Made by a program: the position numbers and the translations under genes. From NCBI GenBank assembly GCA_039654915.1, contig CM077597.1:61718001-61782000 (forward strand): a stretch of 64,000 nucleotides of DNA. The letters are read 5' to 3'. The stretch comes from Aquilaria yunnanensis. Lineage: Eukaryota; Streptophyta; Magnoliopsida; Malvales; Thymelaeaceae. Below the pieces are notes generated by a model. It had not been told where the DNA came from. It searched no databases and saw only the letters and a list, made by a program, of their open reading frames with translations. Positions 1-11,528 of the stretch are shown piece by piece. Positions within the stretch are counted from its first letter, which is position 1. Each line of letters begins with the position of its first letter.

Positions 1-843
1 TTTTTTATACAACTAATAATTTATGCACTGAACCAAGTTACATATTATGAGTGTTTAAACACTTTTATTGTTGTTAGTGCACACTTTGTTAATCTATAGA
101 AGACACTTTTGCAAATTCGTACTATACATAAAGCAACTATTTCAGCAACTAACAGTAACAAACAATACGATAGAACAAATTGAGAAACAAAATCAGCATA
201 TCACAAGCAATGTAACAATCTGCAAAACAAACTGAGAAACTACTTTGTCCATGCTAACAATCTAACCTGTAAGAAGAAATATCACAAGCTATGAAACTAC
301 TTCCTAGACATATAAGAAGACAACTACTTTGTCCATGCTAGCAATCTAACCTATAAACAACTGTCACATGTTAACAACTACTTTGTACATGTTATCTGTA
401 AGTCAAGTTAAGCAGCTTTTGCATTTTGTAGTCTATTTGCATTTGTCAAAATAATATCTTTCACTTGGTTGTGCAGATGAGACATCAAAGTAACTGCAAC
501 TTGCATTCCGTACTTATTCATGATTTCTTTCTACAAAGTCAAAAACAATAAGTGTATAAGTAGTAATTTGATAGTGCATGAAGAAGACATTATAGATGTT
601 ATAGTTGTTACCAGTCCTAGGCCAGAAATAAATGGTTAGCCATGATATAATTCCATATGTTTCATTGCAAAAATGGCACAATCTTTTCCATTTCTCATGT
701 ACTACTTGCAGCTCCTTTTCCACAGGAAAAAGACAAATGTGGGTTGGTATCTTTCATTTTTAGATGCAATGGGAAGTTCCCAGGAGTCAAGCCATTTGTT
801 GATGATTTGTCTCTATTAAAAGTGAACGGTGTTATGTTTTCAT
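1..843. other. unassigned AT-rich flank
   Basis: No coding region can be supported here. The stretch holds scattered copies of the AGACACTTT-like word and short AT-rich repeats. A minus-strand open stretch around 695-830 continues the decayed coding frame of the Ulp1-like relic to its right, but I could not place a domain in it. Confidence 0.4.
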
Positions 844-992
844 AAGACACTTTTAATTGAAATAATAGACACTTTAAATTTAAATAATAGACACTTTGCA
901 TAAGACACTTTGAATTGAAAAAAATACACTTTGAATTAAAATAATAGACACTTTGAATTAAAATAATAGACACTCTGAATTGACACTTTTAA
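844..992. repeat. AGACACTTT minisatellite
   Basis: Six to seven imperfect tandem units of about 20-22 bp, each built on AATAGACACTTTGAATTAAA, follow one another. Units differ by single substitutions and small indels. The same core word recurs singly at many places up to about 4640, so this looks like a local expansion of a word spread through the whole left flank. On the minus strand the array is translated into short SVYYFNSKC-like repeats, which is a by-product and not evidence of a protein. Confidence 0.8.
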
Positions 993-3509
993 TGATTACC
1001 AGAAGACAGGGAAACTATTCATATTTTCCCATCTCCTCATCTTTGTTGTCCATGACATCTATCTTCTTGCTTTCAGTGTTAATGTAGAACACACTGAAGT
1101 GGACATCTTTAGGACATATGAAGAACAGCTATTTTACGAAAACTTATTTTAGGGGCTAGCACATCATGAATAATTGTGTAGTAGATGTGCAACCATGCAA
1201 CAAGTGTTTCATAATAAGTGTGCACTTACAAGTTTGCAACCATGCGACATTTCTTTAGTGATGTGGTTGTATTGGAGCCACAAGTTGAGCATTTGGCATA
1301 TGTCGTTCTCCTTATTAGCATTCTTCTTGACCACTTCAGGATCAAACTTATTGTTGACAATTATGTGCAAAATGCAGGCCTGTAACAAAGATTATTAAAC
1401 AGATGTTAGACTTAAACAGAGTGAGTTTTTAGATCTTACAGGTAGGGTTTTACTTACAGATGCATGGCTAGGAAGGAAGTAACATTCTGGAAACACTTTG
1501 TTCAACTCTTTTTTATTCAAAATATAAGCATAGGCGGTTATTATAGGGTCAAAAACCAATTTTTTTGGTCTCAAATTCAGGAATTCACTCCTAAAGTTGT
1601 AGACATTTCGTTCGAATCTTGCCAACAGCTCACTGCAATTGAAAGATACGCAATAGGCAGTTCTCAATAAATTTGTAGTAATTGAAATAAATTATCATTA
1701 GCTAATAAATTTTTTTTGGTTAGACACTTACTTGGATGATTGTTTCGTGCTCCATGCATAGTCTACAACAATAGACTCTGTGCATGTGAGGTCTAGAGGG
1801 AGTGTTTTCTTGAACCATTGGAAATATGGGGATCTCAGGAAAACTGATTTTTTCTTTGCTTTCGCTGGCTTATCAATTTTCTCCTAACTTCCATCTATTC
1901 CCAAATTGAAAGAAGGCCAGTTTCTATATCAAGGTTTAGAAATGTTGGTATTAGACCTTTGTTATCGGGCAAGTCAAGCACAAATGGTTGAGTAAGGTCT
2001 TCAAGCTACTGATCATTATCATTTTACTCAACAGGTGTGCAGTAGACTTTTTTAGATTGCAATGCAATCTATGGCAGCCTCACTTTCTCCATTGCATCCA
2101 TCACTTGCTCAACTTAGAGAATGAATTTCTCATCCTATGGGGTGCTTTCAGCAGGGCCAGGATTGAGCTCATGCAACCTCTGTATCAGCTTTGCAAGTGT
2201 AGTTATAACAAGAAGGAACAACTCACAGACTCTTGCAATTTCTTCTTTCATCCTTTTCATTGCAAAAGCTACCTCTTGGACCTTATTATTTAACTGCTTC
2301 ATTCTTGTTGTGAATGAGTTGTCAGAGTTAGTAGGCTGTTGTTGCTCCCTGCTTTGAGGCTTATCTTCTACTGGTTGCTCATTGCTTTAAGGTTCTTCAA
2401 GCTCTTTTTCTTGAGTTTTTGCAGCAGTCTAGTAAGCCTTCTTCTCTGGCTGCTCAAGGTGATCAGGCTTCTTTGGTACTTTTGGAGTATCAGTAGAAGG
2501 AAGATTGACTGATAGTATTTGTCCTCTACCAAAGCCACCTTGATTTCTCTCTTCATTTTATCTTATGAGGACAATATCATTTGTCCAACCTATTATTGAT
2601 GGGAAAGCTCTAGTGACAAGAGTTTTCCCCCTAAACATTACTCGATCAAGATAAAACATCTGCACATTTAAGACCAGTTTAAGAAACATGAAGGTGACAC
2701 TTTAGATATGAAGAGGACATGCTGAGCAGATAATATGAAAGTTGTTAACAAATAAACAGGACACATTTACCTATAGGAAGTAAAGGCATGCACCAATGCA
2801 TTGGTTGGTTACAGGGTCCTCTTTGTACTTGCTAATTTGGGTAGCAAGTGTGTTCAATGTGTAGGCACAGAAGTTCAGCTAATGGCATACAGAAAGATCC
2901 TTAAATGCTTTATGAACCCTCCAATTGCAGTTGGATCTATTGGATGGTACAAGCAGCTTTGTGACTATGTAGATGACAAAGTGAAGCTTGCATTCTTGAT
3001 CTGCATTTGGCGAGTCAATCACTACACTTGAAATTTGACTTGTCATTGGTCCATTTTTCTTCTCATGCTGCATTCTCCACTCTTGAAGTTCCTGGTCATT
3101 TGCATGAGAATAAGGGTGTTCATCAACCACCCTTAGACCAATGGAAATCCCTAACACATTATGAACATCTTTAGCAATTATCGTAATGCTTGAATGTTTG
3201 GATATGCGCAAGGTTGTGTCATCCGGGTGAAAATGCTCCACTAGCCACTACACTAGATTTAGGAAAAGCTTGGCGCATCTTATGTTGAATAAAGATACAA
3301 ATTCAAGCTCTTTGATTGCATTAACATGCTCTGTGCTAGTGGAGAGTAAATCCATTGTCTATTTAACCTCTCCAGGCTTACACTGTGTTCTACACATTAC
3401 ACTGCAATGAAATGTTACGTGTCAATATTTAAAAAATGTTAGACAATAATGATAGACATTTGATAGAGTACCAATAGACATATTATGTATAACAAGTAGG
3501 CACATTTTC

Positions 3510-3970
3510 CAGTAAGGGAATGAACTAGTGGATAATTTTCCAGAAAATAAATGACCAGAAAAGTAATGAAATAGGAGACATTTTTCAAGTAAACACTTGA
3601 TAGATAAATAATAGACAAATTATTGAGAAATAGTACACACTTTTTCAGAAAAGAAATGAACCAATAGACACTTTTCTAGAAATAGTTAATAGAGAACCAT
3701 TAGACAGATCATACAAAAGTAATGGATAAATTTCCAGTAAGGGAATAAACCAGTGGACAATTTTCCAATAAATAAATTACCAAAAAATTTATGAAATAAA
3801 AGACACTTTTCAAGTAAACACTTGATAGAGAAATAATACACAGAATATTCAGAAACAGTACACACTTTTCCAAAAAAGAAATGAACCAATAAGCAAATAA
3901 CCAATAGAGACATTTCTAGAAACACTTGGCAGAGAATTAATAGACAGATTATACAGAAGTAGTGCACACT
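3510..3970. repeat. two-copy ~225-bp tandem duplication
   Basis: Unit 1 begins at 3510 and unit 2 at 3735, both with CCAGTAAGGGAAT. They share the internal words CAAGTAAACACTTGATAGA, AGTACACACTTTT and AAGAAATGAACCAATA in the same order. The copies differ at many single bases. The duplication lies between two coding blocks of the Ulp1-like relic, in what should be an intron. Confidence 0.75.
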
Positions 3971-4407
3971 TTTTGCAGTAAATAAATAAGCATAATGTGA
4001 AAACACATTATGAATAGTACATACCGCTTAGAGGATGAAGGGCTGGCTTTCTGTTTGCCTTCTTTTCTTGCTGGAGGGTTACATTTCTTTGCAGGGCTTT
4101 GCTTTTCCTTTTGTGCTTTTCTTTTTGTTTTTCTTGTCCAGAGCCTGTGTCATGCTATTTCTTGTGCTTTGCAGTATCACTCTGCTTAGATTGAGCAATG
4201 TCTTTAGATTGTGCAGTGTCTTTGCTTCTTTTGTAGATGATAGGCTTTGTTGAACTTGGCTGTTGCTGAGTTGATGTCCATTGTCTCGTGTTTTGTCTAT
4301 GTAAACAACCAGAAAGATAATAGTTACATGAGATGTGTCTCAAGTACTTTAACAGTTATAGATTCATGACAACATTATACAAAAAGTGTCTTCATGCGCT
4401 ACATAAT

Positions 4408-4660
4408 GTCTATATGAAAAGCTGATGAAGAGTATTTTTGTAAACTAATTACAATTTATGCATGAGAAGTGTGTGCACTAGCTACACAATATGCCTACAA
4501 CAAGAAGTAATAGTGTCTATATGAAATGCTGATAAAGAGTATTTTGTAAATTGATTACAACATATGCATGAGAAATGTGTGCACTAGCTACATAATGTGT
4601 CTACTACAATAAGCTATAGTGTCTATATGATAGAAGACGAGTATATTTAGGTTGCTTATG
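4408..4660. repeat. ~107-bp tandem repeat
   Basis: GTCTATATGA starts units at 4408, 4515 and 4621, so the period is 106-107 bp, with two complete units and a partial third. Each full unit also holds TGATTAC/TAATTAC and GTGTGCACTAGCTACA. It lies between coding blocks of the minus-strand relic. Confidence 0.75.
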
Positions 4661-5403
4661 AAGGGGAGTTTCGATTCTTCTGCATGAACGTTGGCAGTTT
4701 GACGGTGAGTTTTATTTTTTTTTCTACACAGAGAACGAGAATACTCAGAAAAAATCTCAAATTCTACAGTAAAGCTAATATAGATGCAAGAAAATGAATA
4801 TTTGTGTTTTACCTCTTATGTTTTGGTTCATCTTGAGAAGCATGTGTTGGATGTTGCATTTTCTTGCTTTTTGCCGGCTTCTCTTGATCTCGCTTAAAAT
4901 TGTTAGATTAAAGGTTAGGTTTTGATTAAGTAAAATTTTCAAAAATGAATCGAAAATGAGGTTCGAAGAGGAAAGATAGAGAACTAAAAAAGGCTATCCG
5001 GCATGTGACCGGCATTCCAACGTGTTGCTGAAACTGAAAATGTACTATAAAAAGCTAGAGAACGCTGGCAAGTTACCGGAATTGAAAACATACAATAAAA
5101 AGCTAGAGAACACCGACGAAGCATACGAAGGTCTACCTTTGTTGCTGTTCCTCGGTGAAGTCACCGTCGTCTTCTGTAGCGGGAAGTGTGATGAGCTTTT
5201 GACTATTATCAGCCATGGCATTTTCAGAGAAGAGAAGTGAACATTTGTAGGAGGGTTGGACGAGTTATGCGAATTGCATGTAATTTGAAATTGTAGAGTT
5301 TTCTGAAATAGTTTTAAGCGTGGGTAAAATTGTAATTTCAATTTCAAAGTAGGTTGGGTCATGAGCTCGGGCAGCAATTACTAGTATTGGGCTCCTATGT
5401 CTA

Positions 5404-5408
5404 ATTAG
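5404..5408. repeat. Gypsy-1 target-site duplication, left (ATTAG)
   Basis: ATTAG directly precedes the first base of the Gypsy-1 5' LTR. The same five bases follow the last base of the 3' LTR at 23723-23727. Confidence 0.9.
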
Positions 5409-5435
5409 TGTTACACATTCACAAAATGGGAAAAT
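5409..5435 (+). repeat. Gypsy-1 5' LTR, first 27 bp
   Basis: TGTTACACATTCACAAAATG and the following bases match the start of the 3' LTR at 21426 with two differences. The LTR then breaks at Copia-1 and resumes at 12940 with AAAATTACAGC. AAAAT, the Copia-1 target duplication, is present on both sides. Confidence 0.9.
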
Positions 5436-6273
5436 TGTTAGTGTTGCGCCCAAAAAGCCAATCATGAGATGATTGTATTTTTGCACATTGAGTCATGATA
5501 TTTTATTGAGGCATTAATCTAGCAATTATGTTTGCTTTTTTGTTTCTGCGTAACGTAATAAACATAATTGTAACCCTAGAATAATGATATTCTTAAATGT
5601 CCCTAGTATAGTATTATTGTGGAGCGGGTTGCAATAATACATAATGACTAGCATATGTGGAGACTAATATGAGATATGTAGTCTACATATGGGTACAAGT
5701 TGGAAAACTTGTGTACTGGACCGACCCACCATGAGAACACTTCATGGATCGTTATATGAGTGTCATAAGTGATTCTCATAGTGATCATGGTATATGTAGT
5801 CCTTCGACCTAAGATCATCAAGGTTCCCTACATGTGAGTCACATACTTTGATATTTTCCTTTGTTGCTCGTAACTGAGTGAACTTGAAGGAGGTCATTGG
5901 GTATGTCACATATCATGCGGAGGGATTTGTATGATCAAGATGGGATTTGTCCCTTCTATCTAACGGGAGTGATATCTTCAGGCCCCTTGATAGAGTAAGA
6001 CTTAGAAAAATGCATGGGCATGCTCGGATGAGTTGCTATACGATATCAATGTCATCAACTTAAGCTAGTCTACTCAGTAATCAAGAAACCAAAGATTGGG
6101 CTACACGAGAGTGACACATTCCATGTCTCGTGCTTAGTCTTGATATCTTGGACAAAGGGACAATGGCATATATCGGTGATGATCATAAAGGTTTAGTCGA
6201 ATCATCGACAATCTTGTCACTTGCGTAGCAATGATGTGTTGCTAGACACTGCTCATTGCTCATGATCATAAAT
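5436..6273 (+). repeat. Copia-1 5' LTR, 3'-truncated
   Basis: The 838 bp match the first 838 bp of the 3' LTR (11523-12360) without net length change, with about 30 substitutions counted by eye. Similarity stops exactly at the end of the left arm of the palindrome found at 12349-12375. The missing ~579 bp include the TATA box and the LTR end. Confidence 0.92.
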
Positions 6274-7558
6274 TGATAGGTATGAGATACCTATATGGAT
6301 TAGGATTCTTGCAATAGTTGCAAAAACCCTAGCTTTGTTCAGATTCGGCCTGTTTGGCCTCCAAAAGTAAGGTATTTTTGGTGGCTCGAATGGAGGAGTC
6401 TCGGGTGCCTACTTGCTCGAAATAGAGGGCTAAGTAATTATAAGACAATTTTTTGCGCGCCCCCCACAAGGGCGGCTCCCCTTGACCCCGTCCGCTGACC
6501 GGCTAGCGGGACCGCAATATGCGAAGCACCACATAAATAAAAAATGGTTAATCAATGCGATAAAATTGGCATGCATCTTTGTTGAATGAGATTTGACATG
6601 ATATGCTGATTGGTGTTTGAAGCATGGTGCATGGTTATAGCCCTTGATTGGTTGTACTTGTAAATACGGCCTACGAGTCGTGCCTTTTCTTATCACTCTC
6701 ATTGTACATTCTCTTCTCACCTTACTCCCCTCGAATGTAACTCGAGGTTTCTATTATTGATGTAATGGTGCATTATGGGATCATCCAAGGAGGTATGTCC
6801 AAGGAGGTGACAACAAAAGGGCAGCCAAGAAAGGAAGAGAAGGAGCTTGTGAAGACTCTTTTCTTTTCTTAGGCTTTTATGATATTCTCATTGGCTTGAG
6901 AATATCGCATAGTTTGGGCTATAACCATGTCACGTTTACTTTCTTGAACGCATGAGATGCATGTTTTATATTTGTATGTGATGCATGTATAAGACAACCA
7001 GAGATAACAAATTGGTGAGATCAAACAAAAAATGCCTCAAACAAATATTAAGTCATTAAATGTGATGCCTTCCAAATGTTGGCACTCGCCAAGACTTTAA
7101 TCAACATTAGGTGGGTTTTACCAAAGCAAAGCACCTATGTTCATCTTGGTAAGGCGCGATGGGATAATAGTGATATCCAAATTGCTAACTTTGGGTCTGA
7201 CTTAACTAAGTCATCCTAATAGGATTAGGGACTTAGAGGCATAGAGTTGGGCTTAAGCTCATGAGATGAGCTTGGACAAGTGTGCTTCACCCAACTATCC
7301 AAGAGTTGCATAAGATGCAATTGGCAAGGAGTTGCCTACCTAAATAGCTGTAACTTGAGAGAAAAACCAAAGCTGACTCAGGTTGTGGTCAAATATGGAT
7401 CTTGGGCCACTAGAATACCTTCGCGCTGAGGTGTTCCGAAACAATATCGAGGGTTATTATTTTGAAGAAAATAGTGGGAGTATCGTTTAATAAAAGTCCT
7501 TATTAAATGAATTAAAATACATGACCCTTACACTGCATATTTACTGTTGTAGATAACT
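6274..7558 (+). other. Copia-1 leader / replaced LTR end
   Basis: No coding region is supported in these 1285 bp. The stretch opens with an 8-bp perfect inverted repeat (ATAGGTAT-GAG-ATACCTAT, 6276-6294) directly at the LTR breakpoint. A GC-rich block lies at about 6456-6520 (GCGCGCCCCCCACAAGGGCG), unlike its AT-rich surroundings. No tRNA primer-binding site is recognisable, which fits a deletion that removed the LTR end and the primer site together. The gag start follows at 7559. Confidence 0.6.
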
Positions 7559-9088
7559 ATGGCACAAAACACTTCGACACTTTTGTTGCGATCGATCCTT
7601 GAGAAGGAAAAACTGAAAGGGACCAACTTTTTCAAATGGTACCGAAACTTGAGGATAGTCCTCAAACAAGAGGGAAAGGCTTATGTCCTAGAGCAGCCTA
7701 TTCCGAATGAGCCTGCTACCACTGCTCCAAGAGCTAAAAGGGATGCTCACAAGAGGCATTCTGATGATGCTTTGGATGTTGCTTGCCTCATGCTTATTAC
7801 CATGGAATCTGAGCTTCAGAAGCAACATGAGAACATGGGGGCGTTTGATATGATCGAACATCTCAAAATGCTTTTCCAAGAGCAAGCTAGGCATGAGAGG
7901 TTTGAGACCTCTAAGGCATTGTTTCAGTGCAAGATATCTGAGGGAAGTCCCGTGGGTCCACATGTGCTCAAGATGATTGGGTACATTGAGAATCTTGAGA
8001 TTTTGGGATTTGCTCTTCAGAAAGAGTTGGCTATCGATGTAGTCTTGCAATCGTTGCCTGAAAGCCACAGTCAGTTCGTCATGAACTATAACATGAACGA
8101 CCTTGACAAGTCCCTTCCTGAATTGCTCCTTCCTGAATTGCTCAACATGTTGAGAACTGCTGAGCAAAACCTTAAGAAAGCTAAGCCCATTTTGATGGTT
8201 CAAAAGGGCAAGGGAAAGGGAAAAGCCAACAAGAAGAAGCATAAAGCTAATGGAAAGTCCAATGCTAGTTCTTCTTCAGCTGCACTGAAACCAAAGGGTG
8301 GTGTGGCAAAGGAAGGGGACTGCTTCCATTGTAAGCAACTTGGACACTGGAAGCGCAACTGCAAGCTCTATCTTGAAGAACTTGCTAAGGAAAAGGGAAG
8401 TAAGACTTCCACTTCAGGTATTCTTGTTATAGAGGCTAACTTTTCTACTTCCTCATCTTGGGTATTGGATACTAGATGTGGATCTCACATTTATGCAAAT
8501 GTGCAGGATCTAAGTAGAAGTAGAAGATTGGCCCGAGGTGAAGTGGACCTACGTGTTGGAAATGGAGCAAGGGTTGCTGCCTTAGCCGTAGGAACTTATG
8601 TTCTCACTTTACCTAGTAGATTAGTTTTAGAATTAGACAACTGCTACTTTGTGCCTACTATTAGTAGAAATTTGATTTCTGTTTCTTGTTTGGACAAGAA
8701 AGGTTTTTCATTTATAATAAAGGACAAATGTTGTTCTATTTATTTGAATGAAATGTTTTACGGTAGTGCTCAACTTAGCAATGGGTTGTATCTTCTAGAC
8801 CTCGAAGATCCCATCTATAATGTGAATACCAAGAAGGTCAAATTAAATGATTCAAACCCGACCTATTTCTGGCACTGTCGCTTAGCCCATATAAGTGAGA
8901 CTCACATATCCAAGCTCCATAAGGATGGACTCTTGGACTCATTTGATTTTGAATCATATGAGACATGTGAGTCATGTTTGTTGGGCAAGATGACCAAAGC
9001 CCCATTCACAGGGCAAAGTGAAAGGGCTAATAACTTACTAGGACTCATAAATAGTGAATGTATGTGGCCCTATGTCTACACAAGCTAG
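7559..9088 (+). pseudogene. Copia-1 gag, protease and integrase N-terminus
   Basis: A 509-residue open frame starts at ATG 7559. The Gag domain fills roughly residues 1-200 and is followed by a Lys-rich stretch. A CCHC zinc knuckle (CFHCKQLGHWKRNC) lies at about residue 255, which binds element RNA in particles. The aspartic protease region follows (VLDTRCGSHI, about residue 305), where the usual DTG/DSG triad reads DTR, so activity is doubtful. The integrase zinc region (HCRLAH...CESCLLGK) is near residues 435-475. The frame is then lost by a frameshift near 9060 in the first part of the integrase core. Confidence 0.9.
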
Positions 9089-9686
9089 AGGAGGTTATAC
9101 TTCATTACTTTCACTGATGACTTCAGCAGATATGGCTATGTGTATCTCATGAGACACAAGTCAGAATCCTTTGAAAAGTTCAAAGAATTCAAGAATGAAG
9201 TAGAGAATCAACTCGGGAAGAGTATTAAAGTTCTTCGATCAGATCGAGGTGGAGAGTACTTGGATCAAGAATTCCTTGACTATCTGAAGGAGTGTGGTAT
9301 AGTATCACAACTCACTCCACCAAGTACACCTCAATGGAATGGTGTATCTGAAAAGAGAAATCAAACTCTGTTAGACATTGCTCGCTCTATGATGAGTCAA
9401 GCTGACCTTTTGGGGACATGCTCTAGAGACAGCCGCTTTTACACTAAACCGAGTTCCATCTAAATCGGTTCAAAAGACACCATATGAGATATGGAGTGGG
9501 AGGCGTCCCAATTTGTCTTTTATGAAGATTTGGGGCTGTGACGCTTATATGAAACGTCAATCCTCTGACAAACTAGGGCCCAAATCTCAAAAATGTCTTT
9601 TTGTTCGGTATCCCAAAGAAACAAAGGGTTACTATTTCTACAATCCTTCTGAGCAATAAATATTTGTTGCTCCAACTGGTGTCTTT
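9089..9686 (+). pseudogene. Copia-1 integrase core, frameshifted
   Basis: The integrase catalytic core continues in another frame. FTDDFSRYGYVYLM supplies the first Asp, SDRGGEY the second, and NGVSEKRN the Glu, so the D-D-E set is still readable. A second frameshift near 9415 moves the frame again, and a TAA near 9657 interrupts the segment before RT. The enzyme would have joined element cDNA ends to chromosomal DNA. Confidence 0.88.
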
Positions 9687-10991
9687 TTGGAGAAAGAGTT
9701 TATCTCTAAAGGAACTAGTGGGAGGAAAGTAGAACTTGAAGAAATTCAAGAACAACAAGGAGACATCGAACCTGAAATGGAACCTGAACAGGTACCGCAA
9801 GATGTTGTTCAAGAGTCTGTTCCTGTAGCACAGAGCCGACGTAGGTCTGGTAGGATTCGGCGTAAGCTCGAGAGATATGGATTTCTGGTGACTCACATCG
9901 GTGATGTGATGCTCATGGATCAGGATGAGCCCACAACCTACCAACAAGCTATGTCGGGGCCTGACTTTGAGATGTGGCTAGTGGCCATGAAATCCGAGAT
10001 GGAATCCATGTATGAAAACCAAGTATGGACTTTGGTTGACCCACCTGAAGGGGTAAAACCCATAGGGTGCAAATGGGTTTTCAAGAAGAAAACTGACATG
10101 GATGGCAATGTGATTACCTTTAAGGGACGATTGGTTGCAAAAGGTTTCAAGCAAATTCATGGTATTGACTATGATGAAACTTTTTCACGAGTTGTTATGC
10201 TTAAATCCATCTGAATTTTGTTTGCTATTGCTGCACACTATGATTATGAGATATGGCAAATGGATGTCAAAACTGTATTCCTAAATGGAAAGCTACTTGA
10301 GGATGTGTACATGACACAACTTGAGGGTTTTTTCACTCCTAAGAATGCCAATAAAGTGTGCAAGTTGCAAAGGTCCATTTATGGACTGAAGCAAGCTTCT
10401 CGAAGTTGGAATCTTCATTTTGATGAAGCAATCAAAGAGTTTGGTTTTATTAAAAAAGAAGATGAACCTTGTGTCTACAAGAAGGTTAGTGGGAGAGCTA
10501 TTATCTTCTTGGTGTTGTATGTAGATGACATACTACTCATCGGGAATGACATTCCTGAGCTACAGTCTGTGAAGACTTGGCTAGGGAAATGTTTCTCTAT
10601 GAAGGACTTGGGTGAAGCAGCCTATGTGTTAGGCATCAAGATCTATAGAGATAGATCTAGAAACCTTCTTGTCCTAAGTCAAAGTACATATATTGACAAG
10701 GTGCTAAAGAGGTTTAGCATGCAAGATTCCAAGAAAGGACTCTTGCCCATGTCACATGGTATCACTCTTTCTAGATCTCAGTGTCCGAGTACAACTAAGG
10801 AGAGAGAGTGCATGAGTAAGATTCCATATGCCTCAGCAATTGGATCTATCATGTATGCCATGATATGTACTCGTCCCGATGTCTCATATGCTTTAAGCAT
10901 GACGAGTAGGTACTAATCGAACCCCGGTGAGAGTCACTGGACAGCTGTTAACAACATCCTTAAGTACTTACGAAGGACTAAGGATGCATTC
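9687..10991 (+). pseudogene. Copia-1 reverse transcriptase, interrupted
   Basis: The RT domain is readable from about 9940 (WLVAMKSEMESM) through CKWVFKKK and GRLVAKGF to the catalytic motif LYVDDILLIGND near 10515. Both Asp residues of YVDD are present. In-frame stops occur at 10212 (TGA, just after LKSI) and at 10915 (TAA, after MTSRY), so no full-length RT can be made. A linker rich in Glu and Gln (9720-9850) separates it from integrase. Confidence 0.9.
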
Positions 10992-11528
10992 TTGGTCTTT
11001 GGAGGTGAAGATGAGCTCGTTGTAAGGGGTTACACCGATGCAAGCTTCCAATCCGATAAGGATGATTTTAGATCGCAATCTGGTTATGTGTTTTGTATTG
11101 GTGGTTGTGCTGTCAGCTGGAAGAGTTCAAAGCAAGACACAGTAGTTGACTCTACAACAGAATATGAGTACATTGCCGCCTCTGATGCCGCGAAGAAGGG
11201 GGTTTGGATCAAGAAGTTCATCACTGAACTTGGAGTGGTTCCAAGCATTGCCAACCCGATAGAGCTCTATTGTGACAATAACGGAGCAATCGCACAGGCT
11301 AAGGAACCTCGATCTCACCAGCAATCCAAACACATACTCCGACGCTATCATCTCATCAGGGAGATCATCAAGAGGGGTGATGTAAGGATATGTAGGACTT
11401 CGACAGACAACAACATTGCTGATCCACTGACAAAGCCCCTTACGCAGCAGAAGCATCATAGCCATTCTAGGTCCATCGGTATTAGATACATGGATGATTG
11501 GTTTTTAGTGCAAGTGGGAGATTGTTAG
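10992..11528 (+). pseudogene. Copia-1 RNase H and pol C-terminus
   Basis: RNase H of copia type follows in order: YTDASFQSD (first Asp), SGYVFCIGG, VSWKSSKQ, STTEYEYIAAS (Glu) and YCDNNGAI (Asp), then DPLTKPL near the C-terminus. The frame ends at 11528, six bases into the 3' LTR, as is common for copia elements. This segment itself is open for 178 residues, but it is cut off from RT by the stop at 10915. Confidence 0.9.
11511..11522 (+). promoter_or_regulatory. Copia-1 polypurine tract
   Basis: CAAGTGGGAGAT lies directly before the TG that opens the 3' LTR. This is the expected position for the primer of plus-strand DNA synthesis. Confidence 0.75.

Larger units (their letters stand above)
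1395..5217 (-). pseudogene. decayed Ulp1-protease-associated plant gene (MULE-type)
   Basis: Several minus-strand coding blocks lie in the right order for the plant Ulp1-linked family often carried by Mutator-like elements. A first exon starts at 5217 in a good context (gccATGGC) and runs to a GT donor near 5134. Lys-rich blocks follow at about 4875-4805 and 4160-4030. The conserved N-terminal domain spans about 3400-2880 and contains a WLVEHF...VHNVLGI block. The next block (about 2880-2560) has the CAYTLNTLA...ACLYFL and QMFYLDRV motifs. A Glu/Lys-rich linker lies at about 2540-2100. A block at 1667-1480 (ARFERNVYNFRSEFLNLRP, then CYFLP) resembles the start of a Ulp1 peptidase domain. Stops and frameshifts interrupt most blocks, and I do not see a clean His-Asp-Cys catalytic set. 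Introns are full of repeats. Family assignment rests on remembered motif order. It could also be a diverged host gene. Confidence 0.45.

Noticed and set aside
844..992. Repeat array considered as a CRISPR-like array
   Set aside because: Units are contiguous and imperfect with no unique spacers, and the DNA is clearly from a plant.
5330..5408. Possible duplicated flank: GGGCTCCTAT near 5391 and AGGCTCCTAG near 23855
   Set aside because: The shared word is short and the context around it does not align. No larger target duplication could be supported.
7688..8242. 184-codon minus-strand frame within Copia-1 gag
   Set aside because: It is the reverse of an open gag frame with clear Gag and zinc-knuckle motifs on the plus strand.
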